A program made the position numbers and the translations under genes. A DNA stretch of 64,000 nt from Pseudolabrys sp. FHR47 (GTDB lineage: Bacteria > Pseudomonadota > Alphaproteobacteria > Rhizobiales > Xanthobacteraceae), in contig NZ_CP039740.1 in NCBI RefSeq assembly GCF_005153485.1, forward strand, positions 2,979,001-3,043,000, given 5' to 3'. This document shows, piece after piece, positions 25,630-34,016 of this stretch (position 1 is the stretch's first letter; each line of letters begins with the position of its first letter). The notes under the pieces are model-generated. The model worked only from the letters and a program-made list of their open reading frames with translations. It was not told the DNA's origin and did no database searches.

Positions 25630-26865
25630 TCAATTCAGTGTGTTTTTATGCAGTGCGCCATCCTTCATGATGAGCGGGATGTGATCGCCCTGCCCACCGA
25701 GAAGGTCGATGTTGCGCAGCGGATCACCGTCAACCACGATCAGGTCGGCGAAAGCGCCCGGAGCGAGGCAGCCGAGTTTTCCTTCCTGCCTCAAGACCTT
25801 GGCTGCGATGGTGGTTGCCGAGCGAATAATCTCCAGGGGCGACACGACCTCGCTGCGGATCCGGAACTCGCGGCTCTGGTCGACCTGGAGGGGGCCCAGA
25901 AGATCGCTGCCATAGGCAACCGGCACCCCGGCGCGCTTGCAGATCTCCAGGGACCGCAGGCCGCCTTCGATAACGAGATCGTTTTTCTCCAGCATCTCGG
26001 CGTTCATGCCGAATTCAGCCGCCCGCTCCTTCATCGCGTAGTAGGCAACGAGATTGGCGACGAGAAACATGTCCTTCTCGGCCATCAGTTTGGCCGTCGG
26101 CTCGTCGATGAGATTGCCGTGCTCGATCGTGCGCACGCCGGCATGCGCGGCGCGCGTGATGGCTTCGGGCGTATAAGCATGGGCGCAGACATAGCGTCCA
26201 AACGCCCTCGCCTCTTCGACCGCGGCCGCCACTTCGCCTACGGAGAACTGCATGGAATCGAGAGGGTCGTAGGGAGAAGCGACGCCGCCGGACATCATGA
26301 TCTTCACGTGATTGCAGCCCTGGCGCATCTCCTCGCGCACAGCCTTCCTGACCTCCGTCTCGCCGTCGGCCACGCCCATGCTGAAGGCGAGCGCACTGCA
26401 GCACGGACAGCTGATGGCGGTGTCGGTGCGACGCCGGCTGTCACTGTGCCCGCCGGTTGGGCCTATGGCGCGGCCAGCGATGAAGAGACGCGGCCCGGCG
26501 ATCAGCCCCTCGTCGACCGCGGTCTTGAGGCCCCAGTCGGCCCCGCCGGTGTCTCGCACCGTCGTGAAGCCCCGGTCGAGCATGGAACGCATGGCCTGCA
26601 TCGCACGCGCCGTCATCAGGGTCAGCGGGATATTCTCGAGCTGGCGGATGAAGACTTCGCTCAGCACCACATGCACGTGACAATCGATCAGTCCGGGCAT
26701 CAATGTCCGTCCGCCGCAATCGATCACCGCTGCATCCGCGGCCTTGATGGGGCGATCAGCAATTTCGCGGATCAATTGGTTCTCGACCAGGATCTCGTGG
26801 TCGCCAAGAACTTCATCCCGCGTGGGATCGAGCATACCGAAGTTCTTGAAGAGGTATTGGCTCAC
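25630..26865 (-). CDS. Metal-dependent amidohydrolase (imidazolonepropionase/prolidase-like), copy A
   Basis: A 411-residue amidohydrolase. It has MPGLIDCHVHVVLSE, HVKIMMSGGVASPYDP, CAHAYTPEAI, RTIEHGNLIDEP and AYGSDLLG for the metal site, plus SCPCCSAL. GTG at 26865 is the likely start, 7 nt after GGAGA. It lies between the M24 peptidase and its paralogue in the same operon. Together with the M24 enzyme and proline-racemase-type epimerase it suggests hydrolysis of imported prolyl or hydroxyprolyl peptides or amides. Other amide substrates remain possible. Confidence 0.9.
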   Translation of the reverse strand: MSQYLFKNFGMLDPTRDEVLGDHEILVENQLIREIADRPIKAADAAVIDCGGRTLMPGLIDCHVHVVLSEVFIRQLENIPLTLMTARAMQAMRSMLDRGFTTVRDTGGADWGLKTAVDEGLIAGPRLFIAGRAIGPTGGHSDSRRRTDTAISCPCCSALAFSMGVADGETEVRKAVREEMRQGCNHVKIMMSGGVASPYDPLDSMQFSVGEVAAAVEEARAFGRYVCAHAYTPEAITRAAHAGVRTIEHGNLIDEPTAKLMAEKDMFLVANLVAYYAMKERAAEFGMNAEMLEKNDLVIEGGLRSLEICKRAGVPVAYGSDLLGPLQVDQSREFRIRSEVVSPLEIIRSATTIAAKVLRQEGKLGCLAPGAFADLIVVDGDPLRNIDLLGGQGDHIPLIMKDGALHKNTLN

Positions 26866-26943
26866 GTCGCGGTCTCCATCAGTTTTGCGCCCGTTGGCGG
26901 CGCTACGAAAACATGCTCGCGCCGAACGGCGCGCGGCGGCCGA

Positions 26944-28161
26944 TCACGCATCATAGCCGAAAGGGTCGTCGACGTTTGCGCAGGGCTCGGTGAACCAGCG
27001 CGGCCCGTCTGCCGTCATGTAGGCGCAGTCCTCCAGACGAATGCCGAACTCGCCGTAAATACAAATCGTCGGCTCGACCGAAAAGCACATGCCGGCTTCG
27101 AGCGGCGTCATATTGCCCATGACCATGTAGGTTTCCTCGTGGACTTCCAACCCGATGCCATGTCCGGTTCGGTGCGGGAGACCAGGGAGTTTGTAGCCGG
27201 GGCCGAAGCCAGCGGCGGCGATCGTGCCGCGCGCAGCATTATCCACGCTTGCGCACGGAGCCCCAATGACCGCGGCGGCAAAGCCCGCAGCTTGCGCCTT
27301 CTTCTCGAGATCCCAGATTTCGCGCTGACGTGCATTTGGCTCGCCGAACACGTAGGTCCGCGTCATATCCGAACGATAGGTCCCGACGAAGCCGCCGATA
27401 TCGAGCAGCACCATGTCGCCATACGCAAGCGTCTGCGGGTAGCTGACGCCATGGGGATAGGCCGTCGCTTCGCCGAACAGGACGAGCGGCGTGCCAGGAG
27501 GCGGGGTTGCGCCGAGGCGCCGGTGCGCTTCCAGGACGAAAGTCTGCACCTCTGTCGTGGTGATCCCTTCGCGGAGGATACGCGCGGCGGCCTTGTGAAC
27601 CTCCAGCGAGACTTCGTTGGCACGCTGCATGAGGGCGATCTCGGCGGGCGATTTCACAACCCTGCACGCGGCAGTAATCGATGCGCCGTTCGTGAAATCG
27701 AACCGATTGCCGGCGCGGCGCATGCCGTCGAAGGTGAAGAAGGGCGTTGCCGGGTCGACGGCAATAGTCGTTCCCGAAGCGACGAGCCCTGCAGCCGTCT
27801 CGACAACGAGCGCGGTCGGATCCTCGTGTTCCTCCCACACCCTGATATCGTCACCGAAGTGGAGTAGCGAGCGCGTCTTCGGCTCTTCGAATGCGGGGCT
27901 GAGATAGACAACCGGCCCATCGGCCGGGATCAGCGCGCCGTGAAGCCGTTCTGTGGCTTTGAGGTTCAGCCCAGTAAAATAGGAAAGATTGACCGACGTA
28001 TCGAGATAAAGCGCTGCGATGCCCTGTTCGCGCATAAGTGCTTGCGCGTGCGCTATCCGCGCCATCCGTTCCTCGTTTCCAATCGGCACGACGTCGGCAG
28101 TCATCTTCTCCATACGCGCGAACTCCTGTTCAGGAGTCGAGCCACCAACGCCTTTGGTCAT
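26944..28161 (-). CDS. M24-family Xaa-Pro dipeptidase/aminopeptidase-like metalloenzyme
   Basis: A 405-residue pita-bread peptidase with an N-terminal creatinase-like domain (residues about 30-165). The catalytic domain has the five metal ligands: LLDIGGFVGTYRSDMTRTY (two Asp), the His in HRTGHGIGLEVHEE, and Glu in FSVEPTICI and IRLED. Members cleave Xaa-Pro bonds or act as creatinase/ectoine hydrolases. It is the first gene of the operon whose transporter genes follow, and one copy of a 60-bp regulatory repeat lies 250 nt upstream. Xaa-Pro hydrolysis fits the hydroxyproline epimerase next door. Confidence 0.9.
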   Translation of the reverse strand: MTKGVGGSTPEQEFARMEKMTADVVPIGNEERMARIAHAQALMREQGIAALYLDTSVNLSYFTGLNLKATERLHGALIPADGPVVYLSPAFEEPKTRSLLHFGDDIRVWEEHEDPTALVVETAAGLVASGTTIAVDPATPFFTFDGMRRAGNRFDFTNGASITAACRVVKSPAEIALMQRANEVSLEVHKAAARILREGITTTEVQTFVLEAHRRLGATPPPGTPLVLFGEATAYPHGVSYPQTLAYGDMVLLDIGGFVGTYRSDMTRTYVFGEPNARQREIWDLEKKAQAAGFAAAVIGAPCASVDNAARGTIAAAGFGPGYKLPGLPHRTGHGIGLEVHEETYMVMGNMTPLEAGMCFSVEPTICIYGEFGIRLEDCAYMTADGPRWFTEPCANVDDPFGYDA

Positions 28162-28414
28162 GCAAGGCCAATCCTTTCAGGCCGAATGAGGCCATGGAAC
28201 TACACAATTTCAGAGCCGGATCGCGGCGCCGGTGATGCACATTCGTGTCTGGTGACCGGTTGATCCATGAACGCCGTACAAACCCCATTTTCCGGGTAGC
28301 CGACGGAGAAGAAACCGGGCCAGTATGGCGGAGCAAAAAGCAGGCCAACAGCCCTTCACCTGGTATCGACTCGAGGCTGCTGCTCATTGGAAAAATGATC
28401 GCTGACCGACAGCA

Positions 28415-28474
28415 GATTTGTCTTTGCGGAAGCGAAAGCGGCAAGTGGGGAATCGGCACAACCCCGGACCACTC
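28415..28474 (+). promoter_or_regulatory. 60-bp regulatory repeat, copy A
   Basis: This sequence matches 29531-29590 at 46 of 60 positions without gaps. The best-kept parts are TTTGTCTT, GCGGAA, AGCGGC, GGAATCGGCA and GGACCA. Copy A lies in the 393-nt gap between the epimerase stop and the M24 start, which otherwise holds no gene I can support. It is probably the binding site of the PAS-AraC regulator. Confidence 0.65.
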
Positions 28475-28554
28475 ACCGCGCAAAGCACCGCGGCGGTTCA
28501 GGAAGCGAACCCGATTCGTCCAACAGAAACGCTGACTGGCCGGGAGAGAACTGC

Positions 28555-29505
28555 TCAAATCGTGCGCAGACCGTCGGCGAAAGGATCGGCAGGGGCCCGG
28601 TGAAGTGTGCCCTCGCCGGTAACGTAAGCGCGACCGGTGATACTCGGGATGATCGCACCTGTTGCATCGCGTCGATAGCGCGCCGTAAACGAACTGCCGA
28701 CGATGCTCTCCTGCACGAAATCTTCACCAGGCCCAAGCGTCCCGGCTGCGGCAAGGCATGCGATTTTTGCGCTTGTACCGGTGCCGCAGGGCGAACGGTC
28801 ATAAGCTCCGCCGGGACAAAGTACGAAGTTGCGACTGTGGGCGCCTTTTTGCGTCGGCGGGCCGTAGAACTCGATATGGTCAATCGTGGCGCCGTCCTTG
28901 CCCGTGATCCCTTGCGCCCGTAGCGCGGCCATCACGGCGTCGGCTGTTCGCGACAAGTTTGGGACGTTAGTCATCGTCAGCGCGAATGGCGCTTCATGAA
29001 CGCAGAAGAACCAGTTGCCACCCCACGCCACGTCTCCCGCAAGCTCGCCGATCCCGGGGACGTTCACGCTTACCGCCTCGCGGTAGCGATAGCTCGCGAC
29101 ATTCTCGATCGTTGCCTCATTCGACGAGGTAAGGTTCACATGCACAATGCCGACGGGTGTTTCAATCTTGTGGGCCCCAAGACGAATGCGGCCCATGTGC
29201 GCAAGCGTGACTGCAAGCCCGATCGTTCCGTGCCCGCACATCCCGAGGTAGCCGACGTTGTTAAAGAAGATAACGCCTGCCGCGCAGCTCTTGTCTTCCG
29301 GCTCGCACAACAGCGCGCCGACCAGGGCATCGTATCCGCGCGGTTCGTTCACGGCGAAACTGCGGTAGCGATCAAACTGCGCGGCGAAGCGCTGACGGCG
29401 CAGATCGAGCGGCCCGGTTCCAAGAGGCGGCCCGCCTTCGATGATGAGGCGAGTCGGCTCACCTTCCGTATGACTGTCGATAACTCGCATAGGCACGTCA
29501 CGCAT
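28555..29505 (-). CDS. Proline racemase family protein, probable 4-hydroxyproline 2-epimerase
   Basis: A 316-residue member of the proline-racemase superfamily. Both catalytic cysteines are present: GMCGHGTIGLAV (about residue 90) and YDRSPCGTGTSAK (about residue 240). This favours racemase/epimerase over trans-3-hydroxyproline dehydratase, in which one Cys is replaced. It likely converts trans-4-hydroxy-L-proline to cis-4-hydroxy-D-proline in the cytoplasm. It is divergent from the PAS-AraC regulator and precedes the peptidase/transporter operon. The oxidase, deaminase and dehydrogenase of the hydroxyproline pathway are not in this window. Confidence 0.9.
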   Translation of the reverse strand: MRDVPMRVIDSHTEGEPTRLIIEGGPPLGTGPLDLRRQRFAAQFDRYRSFAVNEPRGYDALVGALLCEPEDKSCAAGVIFFNNVGYLGMCGHGTIGLAVTLAHMGRIRLGAHKIETPVGIVHVNLTSSNEATIENVASYRYREAVSVNVPGIGELAGDVAWGGNWFFCVHEAPFALTMTNVPNLSRTADAVMAALRAQGITGKDGATIDHIEFYGPPTQKGAHSRNFVLCPGGAYDRSPCGTGTSAKIACLAAAGTLGPGEDFVQESIVGSSFTARYRRDATGAIIPSITGRAYVTGEGTLHRAPADPFADGLRTI

Positions 29506-29530
29506 CAGCCTATATCGCCAATCTGTGGTA

Positions 29531-29590
29531 GGTTTGTCTTAGCGGAAACCATAGCGGCCCGCCCGGAATCGGCATAACTCTGGACCAGTC
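29531..29590 (+). promoter_or_regulatory. 60-bp regulatory repeat, copy B
   Basis: The second copy of the repeat lies in the divergent promoter region between the epimerase (start 29505) and the AraC-type gene (start 29629), same orientation as copy A. The conserved blocks TTTGTCTT, GCGGAA and GGAATCGGCA suggest two half-sites about 26 nt apart, as expected for an AraC dimer. Confidence 0.65.
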
Positions 29591-29628
29591 TCTCGACCAA
29601 GGCCCCCGACGACGCCCCCCCGACCACA

Positions 29629-30411
29629 ATGGACATGAAGCGCCGCAGCACCAGTCCAAGCGAAATCCGCGATCACCTGCTCACAGCGATCGACCGGCCG
29701 TTTGCCGGCGAGGATCTTTTCGACGCTATTCCCGATACCGTGTTCTTCCTTAAGGACTTCGAGGGACGCTATGCGGCGGTTAATCAGACGCTGGTCGCTC
29801 GCACCGGTCGCAAGCACAAGAGCGAATTGATCGGCCTTACCGCCCAGGAAGTATTTCCCGGCTTGCTCGGGCAGCGCATCGCTGCGCAGGACATGAGCGT
29901 CGCAGGCTCCGGGCGGCCAATGCACGGCCAGCTGGAGCTCATTCTCTACCCCAGCGGAGAGGAAGGCTGGTGCCTGACCTGGAAGGAGCCGCTTCTCAAT
30001 CGCGACAAGCGCATCGTCGGTTTGTGCGGCATTTCCCGCGATCTGCAGTCCCTATCGCAAACGCACTACGATATGAACAGCCTATCGCTCGCGATAGACT
30101 ACATCCACGCAAACGTCGACACCCCTGTCCGCGTGAGCGATCTAGCGGCGCGCGCCGGACTCTCGGCTTTCCAACTTGATCTTCGCATGCGGGCGCTGTT
30201 CGGGGTATCGACCAGACAATATCTGGTGCGCACCCGTATTGAACTCGCCTGTAGCCGATTGCGCCAGAGCAACGACCCGATCAGCCGCATTGCCTTGGAT
30301 TGCGGCTATGGCGACCAGGCTGCGTTTACCCGACAATTCCGCAAATCCGTCCGCATGACGCCGTCGCAATACCAGCAGTTGCACCATGAGGCGGCTAACG
30401 ATGCGAAATAG
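29629..30411 (+). CDS. PAS-domain AraC-family transcriptional regulator
   Basis: A 260-residue regulator. Residues about 25-145 form a PAS sensor (LFDAIPDTVFFLKDFEGRYA; ending VGLCGISRDLQSL). Residues about 155-255 are an AraC double helix-turn-helix (VSDLAARAGLSAFQLDLRMR; IALDCGYGDQAAFTRQFRKS). PAS-AraC fusions are rarer than cupin-AraC ones. Divergent orientation and the repeat at 29531-29590 point to control of the epimerase and, through copy A, of the peptidase/transporter operon. The ligand could be hydroxyproline, proline or a peptide; not determinable here. Confidence 0.92.
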   Translation: MDMKRRSTSPSEIRDHLLTAIDRPFAGEDLFDAIPDTVFFLKDFEGRYAAVNQTLVARTGRKHKSELIGLTAQEVFPGLLGQRIAAQDMSVAGSGRPMHGQLELILYPSGEEGWCLTWKEPLLNRDKRIVGLCGISRDLQSLSQTHYDMNSLSLAIDYIHANVDTPVRVSDLAARAGLSAFQLDLRMRALFGVSTRQYLVRTRIELACSRLRQSNDPISRIALDCGYGDQAAFTRQFRKSVRMTPSQYQQLHHEAANDAK

Positions 30412-30566
30412 CCGCGGACCAAATGACAGCCGCGCGCCCCGAACTCAAAACGCGTTGGCGACTATTCAGGAGTGCAAATACGCCGACGGGTCCACCAATT
30501 CCGTGAAGGAGCGGCGGCCCGCCAAGTCATCCGGACACGCACCAGCAAGAAGCAGCCGCGCCGGCA

Positions 30567-32111
30567 TCAGTTCGCGGCTTGCGCGACGGCGGGCAGATCG
30601 CGCACCGCGCGCCGCCGCACTTTGCCGAAGCCGTCACGCGGCAGCCGCTCGACAACGGTCATGCTCTTGGGCAACTCGGCGGCGGCCAATTGCACGCGCC
30701 CATGATGGCGTAGATCGTCGAGCGTAACGTCGCCGATGCCGGCGCGCAGTTCGATCACCGCATGAACGCGCTGGCCCCATTCGCGGTCGCTCACGCCGAC
30801 GACGACCACGTCACGCACAGCCGGGTGCGACAACAATGCCGCCTCGACCTTTTCCGGATGAATTTTGATTCCGCCCGAATTGATCGCATCATCGCGCCGA
30901 CCGGCGAGGTACACATAGCCATCGCCGTCGAGCCAAGCCAAGTCGCCGACACAGACGAAACCGTCCGGATCGGAGCGCGCGACATGGGCCGGATCGAGAA
31001 ATCTGGTTCCGCCCGCAGTCGACCACCGCTTCATGAACAGTTCGCCGATCTCGCCCTCCGGCAGAGGTTTGCCGTCGGCATCGAGCACACGCACATCTGT
31101 CTCGAAGGAACGCCCGACCGACCCGGGATGGGCGAGCCATTCGTCACCGGTTATGATGGTCTGCCCGACATTTTCCCCGGAGCCATACATTTCGAACACG
31201 CGGCTGGCCCCGAGCCTGTCGATCCAGGCGTGTTTGAGCCAGATCGGGCAGACGGCTGCGGTATGGTAGAAGGCCTCGAGCGTCGCGAACGTCACGTCGA
31301 TGTCCTTCAGCGCATCGAGCAACCGCACCATCATGGTCGGCACCACCATGACGAACTGGACGCCGTACTCGTCGATCGCGCGCAGCGCACGCGATGCGTC
31401 AAACCTTTCCATGACGACCAGATGATGGCCTTCGAACAGGCCGAGCTGCGCCCAGGTGAGCGGCGCATTATGCGACATCGCTCCGCATACGAGTTGCACC
31501 TGGTCGGGACGAAAGCCGAGCGCGCGCGCGACGTTGCCCCAGGCCGCGCCCGGCACGCTTTTCCATGGCAGGTCGTCCGCCATCAGCTTCGGCAAGCCGG
31601 TTGACCCGCCCGTCATCATGATCTTGCCCGGCCGCGGCACGCGGTCGGCGAACGGCGTCTCCGGCGCCGCCTGCGCGGCCGCCATCAAGGCCGCCCGGTC
31701 CACCAACCGCGGCTCAGCCCCCGCCTGCCCGTCCTCGACGATGGCAAGAGCCGCACCGGCACGGTCGAACAGAAGGATCATCTGCTCGATGGGCGTGCCC
31801 GGATCGAACACCAGGGTCGTGCAACCGGCGCGCCATGTGGCCAGCACCGTTGCGACATGGGCTAGGCCATTGTGCAGACCGATGCCGACGACCGTCCCTT
31901 TGCCGGCCGCGTGGCCCGCGATCACATGCGCCAGCCGATCGACCAGCCGGTTGAGTTCAGCCCAACCAATTGTCTGTACGCCGCCGCCCGCTTCAAGGAT
32001 GGTCAACGCTGGCCGGTCACCACGCTGGGTCGCGAGCTGGCGCAGCCGCTCGCCGAAGCTCATCGCCTTGGCGTCCTCGGCCATCATACGGTTGTCCCTA
32101 TCGTCTGGCAT
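30567..32111 (-). CDS. AMP-forming acyl-CoA synthetase/ligase
   Basis: A 514-residue ANL-superfamily ligase. The phosphate loop is MMTGGSTGLPK (about residue 163). The motif around residue 297 is FEMYGSGENVG rather than YGxTE, and GDLAWLDGDGYVYLAGRRDD follows. The catalytic Lys is probably in RDGFGKVRRR near the C-terminus. It activates a carboxylic acid to its CoA thioester via acyl-AMP. It is the last gene of an operon with a TRAP transporter and a DHDPS-family aldolase, so it probably activates the imported acid or a cleavage product. The acid is unknown. Confidence 0.9.
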   Translation of the reverse strand: MPDDRDNRMMAEDAKAMSFGERLRQLATQRGDRPALTILEAGGGVQTIGWAELNRLVDRLAHVIAGHAAGKGTVVGIGLHNGLAHVATVLATWRAGCTTLVFDPGTPIEQMILLFDRAGAALAIVEDGQAGAEPRLVDRAALMAAAQAAPETPFADRVPRPGKIMMTGGSTGLPKLMADDLPWKSVPGAAWGNVARALGFRPDQVQLVCGAMSHNAPLTWAQLGLFEGHHLVVMERFDASRALRAIDEYGVQFVMVVPTMMVRLLDALKDIDVTFATLEAFYHTAAVCPIWLKHAWIDRLGASRVFEMYGSGENVGQTIITGDEWLAHPGSVGRSFETDVRVLDADGKPLPEGEIGELFMKRWSTAGGTRFLDPAHVARSDPDGFVCVGDLAWLDGDGYVYLAGRRDDAINSGGIKIHPEKVEAALLSHPAVRDVVVVGVSDREWGQRVHAVIELRAGIGDVTLDDLRHHGRVQLAAAELPKSMTVVERLPRDGFGKVRRRAVRDLPAVAQAAN

Positions 32112-32131
32112 TTGTCACCCGGCATCGGCGG

Positions 32132-33418
32132 CTACTTCAGCAGTCCCGCCATCCGCGGCAAGGCCAGCGACAGCTCGGGCACAAAGGTCACCAGCAGCAG
32201 AACGGCGACCATCGCGGCGAGCGGCATCCAGAGCCTGTTGGCGACCTGCAGCACCGTGCGGTTGGCGACGCTGGAAGCGACGAACAGCGAAATGCCGTAA
32301 GGCGGCGTCACCGTGCCGACGGCGCAGTTGAGCACGACGATCAGTGCGAAGTGGATCGGATCGATGTGGAAGTGCCCGGCGAGCGGCGTCAGCACCGGCA
32401 CGACGATCAGGATCGCCGCGATCGTCTCCATGAACATGCCGATGATCAGGAACAGGACGTTGACGATGATCAGGAACATCACCGGGCCGGAGGCGACGTG
32501 GCTGATCCAGTTGCCAAGCAGCGCCGGCACGTTGTCATTGGCGATCAGCCAGGCGAATACGCTGGCCGTGCCGATGATCAGCATCACCGCCGCCGACAGC
32601 GACGCCGCGCGCAGGATGAGCTGCGGCAGCGCCTTGAACTTGAGTTCGCGGTAGACGAACAGGCCGACCAACACGCCGTAAAGGCCGGAAACGGCTGCTG
32701 CCTCCGTCGGGGTGAAGGCACCGCCCAGGATTCCGCCGAGGATCAGGAGCGGCATCCCGAAAGCGGGCAACGCCTCGTAACCGGTACGCAGCAGCCGTCC
32801 GACCGTGAAGGACTCGATCTCGCGATATTGCGGCCCTCCCCGGCGCGCGAAGACGTAAGCCGAAACCATGATGGCTACGATGCACAGCAAGCCCGGCACG
32901 ACGCCGGCCAGGAACAGCGCACCGATCGACAGGTTGGAGATTACCGCGATGATCACCATGGTCAGGCTTGGCGGAATGACCTGCGCCAGCGCGCCGGCGC
33001 AGGCGATGACGGCGGCGCCGAAATCGACGTCATAGCGCCGCCGCCTGAGCTGTGGCTGCATGATCGAGGATATCGCCGCCGTATCGGCCGAGCCGGACCC
33101 GGAGATCGCAGCGAGACCGGCGGCGGCGACACAGGACACCAGCAGCAGACTGCCGGTGATCCAGCCGACCAGCGCGGTGGCAAAATTGACGATCCGCGTC
33201 GAGATACCGCCCGCATCCATAACGATGCCGGCGAAGACGAAGAACGGAATCGCCATCAGTGTGAAAGAATCAAGTCCGGCAAAAATGCGCTGGGTGACGA
33301 TGACCACCGGCACCTGGGTGGTGGTCAACAACGCCATCACCGCAGAGACGCCAAGGACGAAGACAACCGGAACGCCGAGCAGCAACAACAGCAGGAAACC
33401 GACGAGAATGACGCTCAT
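32132..33418 (-). CDS. dctM: TRAP transporter large permease DctM
   Basis: A 428-residue protein, hydrophobic throughout, with about twelve membrane helices, matching DctM. Typical pieces are MAIPFFVFAGIVMDAGGIS near residue 55, SGSGSADTAAISSIMQPQL and GGAFTPTEAAAVSGLYGV. It carries solute across the inner membrane using a sodium or proton gradient together with DctQ and DctP. Its ATG overlaps the dctQ stop by one base (TAATG). Confidence 0.95.
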   Translation of the reverse strand: MSVILVGFLLLLLLGVPVVFVLGVSAVMALLTTTQVPVVIVTQRIFAGLDSFTLMAIPFFVFAGIVMDAGGISTRIVNFATALVGWITGSLLLVSCVAAAGLAAISGSGSADTAAISSIMQPQLRRRRYDVDFGAAVIACAGALAQVIPPSLTMVIIAVISNLSIGALFLAGVVPGLLCIVAIMVSAYVFARRGGPQYREIESFTVGRLLRTGYEALPAFGMPLLILGGILGGAFTPTEAAAVSGLYGVLVGLFVYRELKFKALPQLILRAASLSAAVMLIIGTASVFAWLIANDNVPALLGNWISHVASGPVMFLIIVNVLFLIIGMFMETIAAILIVVPVLTPLAGHFHIDPIHFALIVVLNCAVGTVTPPYGISLFVASSVANRTVLQVANRLWMPLAAMVAVLLLVTFVPELSLALPRMAGLLK

Positions 33419-33939
33419 TACGCCACATCCTCTTCGAAATCGGCGGCCGGCGGGACGAATGGATTACCCCAGCGCGCGATGACCGAGACGACCAACTCAA
33501 GCGCGATATAGGCGGCGCCGATCGGCATCGAGGCGTACATGATCCACATCGGCATATCCATCGCCGCCGAGGTCTGCATGAAACCGAGCCGGATCAACGG
33601 AATGCTGCCATAGGCGATGACGCCGAGGAAGGCGATGGTGACGGCGGCGATTACGACGCTCATCGCGCGCGCCACCGGCAGGGCGAGATGGCCGTGAAAC
33701 AAGGTGATGGCGACATGCTGGTGCCGCGCCATGGCGATGCCGGCGCCGAGCATGACCAGCCAGATCTGGCCGTAGGTCGCGACTTCTGAAGCGATTGCGA
33801 TGGAATAGTTGAAGACGTAGCGGCCGAGCACCTGGATGATGACCGCGGCCATCATGACGACGAACAGCGCAATGACGATCGCCGACATCGCCTGGCGCAG
33901 GCCATCGATCCCGGCCGAAACGGCGCTCCGCGCTTGCAT
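33418..33939 (-). CDS. dctQ: TRAP transporter small permease DctQ
   Basis: A 173-residue membrane protein with four hydrophobic helices, the DctQ pattern (VIIQVLGRYVFNYSIAIASE then WLVMLGAGIAMARHQHVAI). The ATG at 33939 gives the normal short N-terminus. It is the membrane partner of DctM and is encoded between dctP and dctM. Standard length; nothing odd. Confidence 0.93.
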   Translation of the reverse strand: MQARSAVSAGIDGLRQAMSAIVIALFVVMMAAVIIQVLGRYVFNYSIAIASEVATYGQIWLVMLGAGIAMARHQHVAITLFHGHLALPVARAMSVVIAAVTIAFLGVIAYGSIPLIRLGFMQTSAAMDMPMWIMYASMPIGAAYIALELVVSVIARWGNPFVPPAADFEEDVA

Positions 33940-33980
33940 GATTGGCCCGCCCTTTCCGCTGCTTGCGTGGCAGAGAACGA

Positions 33981-34006
33981 GGCCGGACACCCGCAGGCGC
34001 CCGGCC
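33981..34006. other. Possible stem-loop after the TRAP binding-protein gene
   Basis: GGCCGG (33981-33986) can pair with CCGGCC (34001-34006) around 14 nt in the gap between the dctP stop and dctQ. The stem is short, so support is weaker than for the comparable hairpins at 6.4, 21.2 and 49.7 kb. Confidence 0.35.
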
Positions 34007-34016
34007 CCGCCCGATC

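Noticed and set aside
24310..27867. Very long plus-strand open frame opposite the amidohydrolases
   Set aside because: It is the antisense shadow of the minus-strand amidohydrolases and M24 genes, caused by GC-rich codon bias; those minus-strand genes have clear catalytic motifs.
28162..28554. Small open frames on both strands of this gap
   Set aside because: They overlap each other, lack ribosome sites and family resemblance, and cover the regulatory repeat instead.
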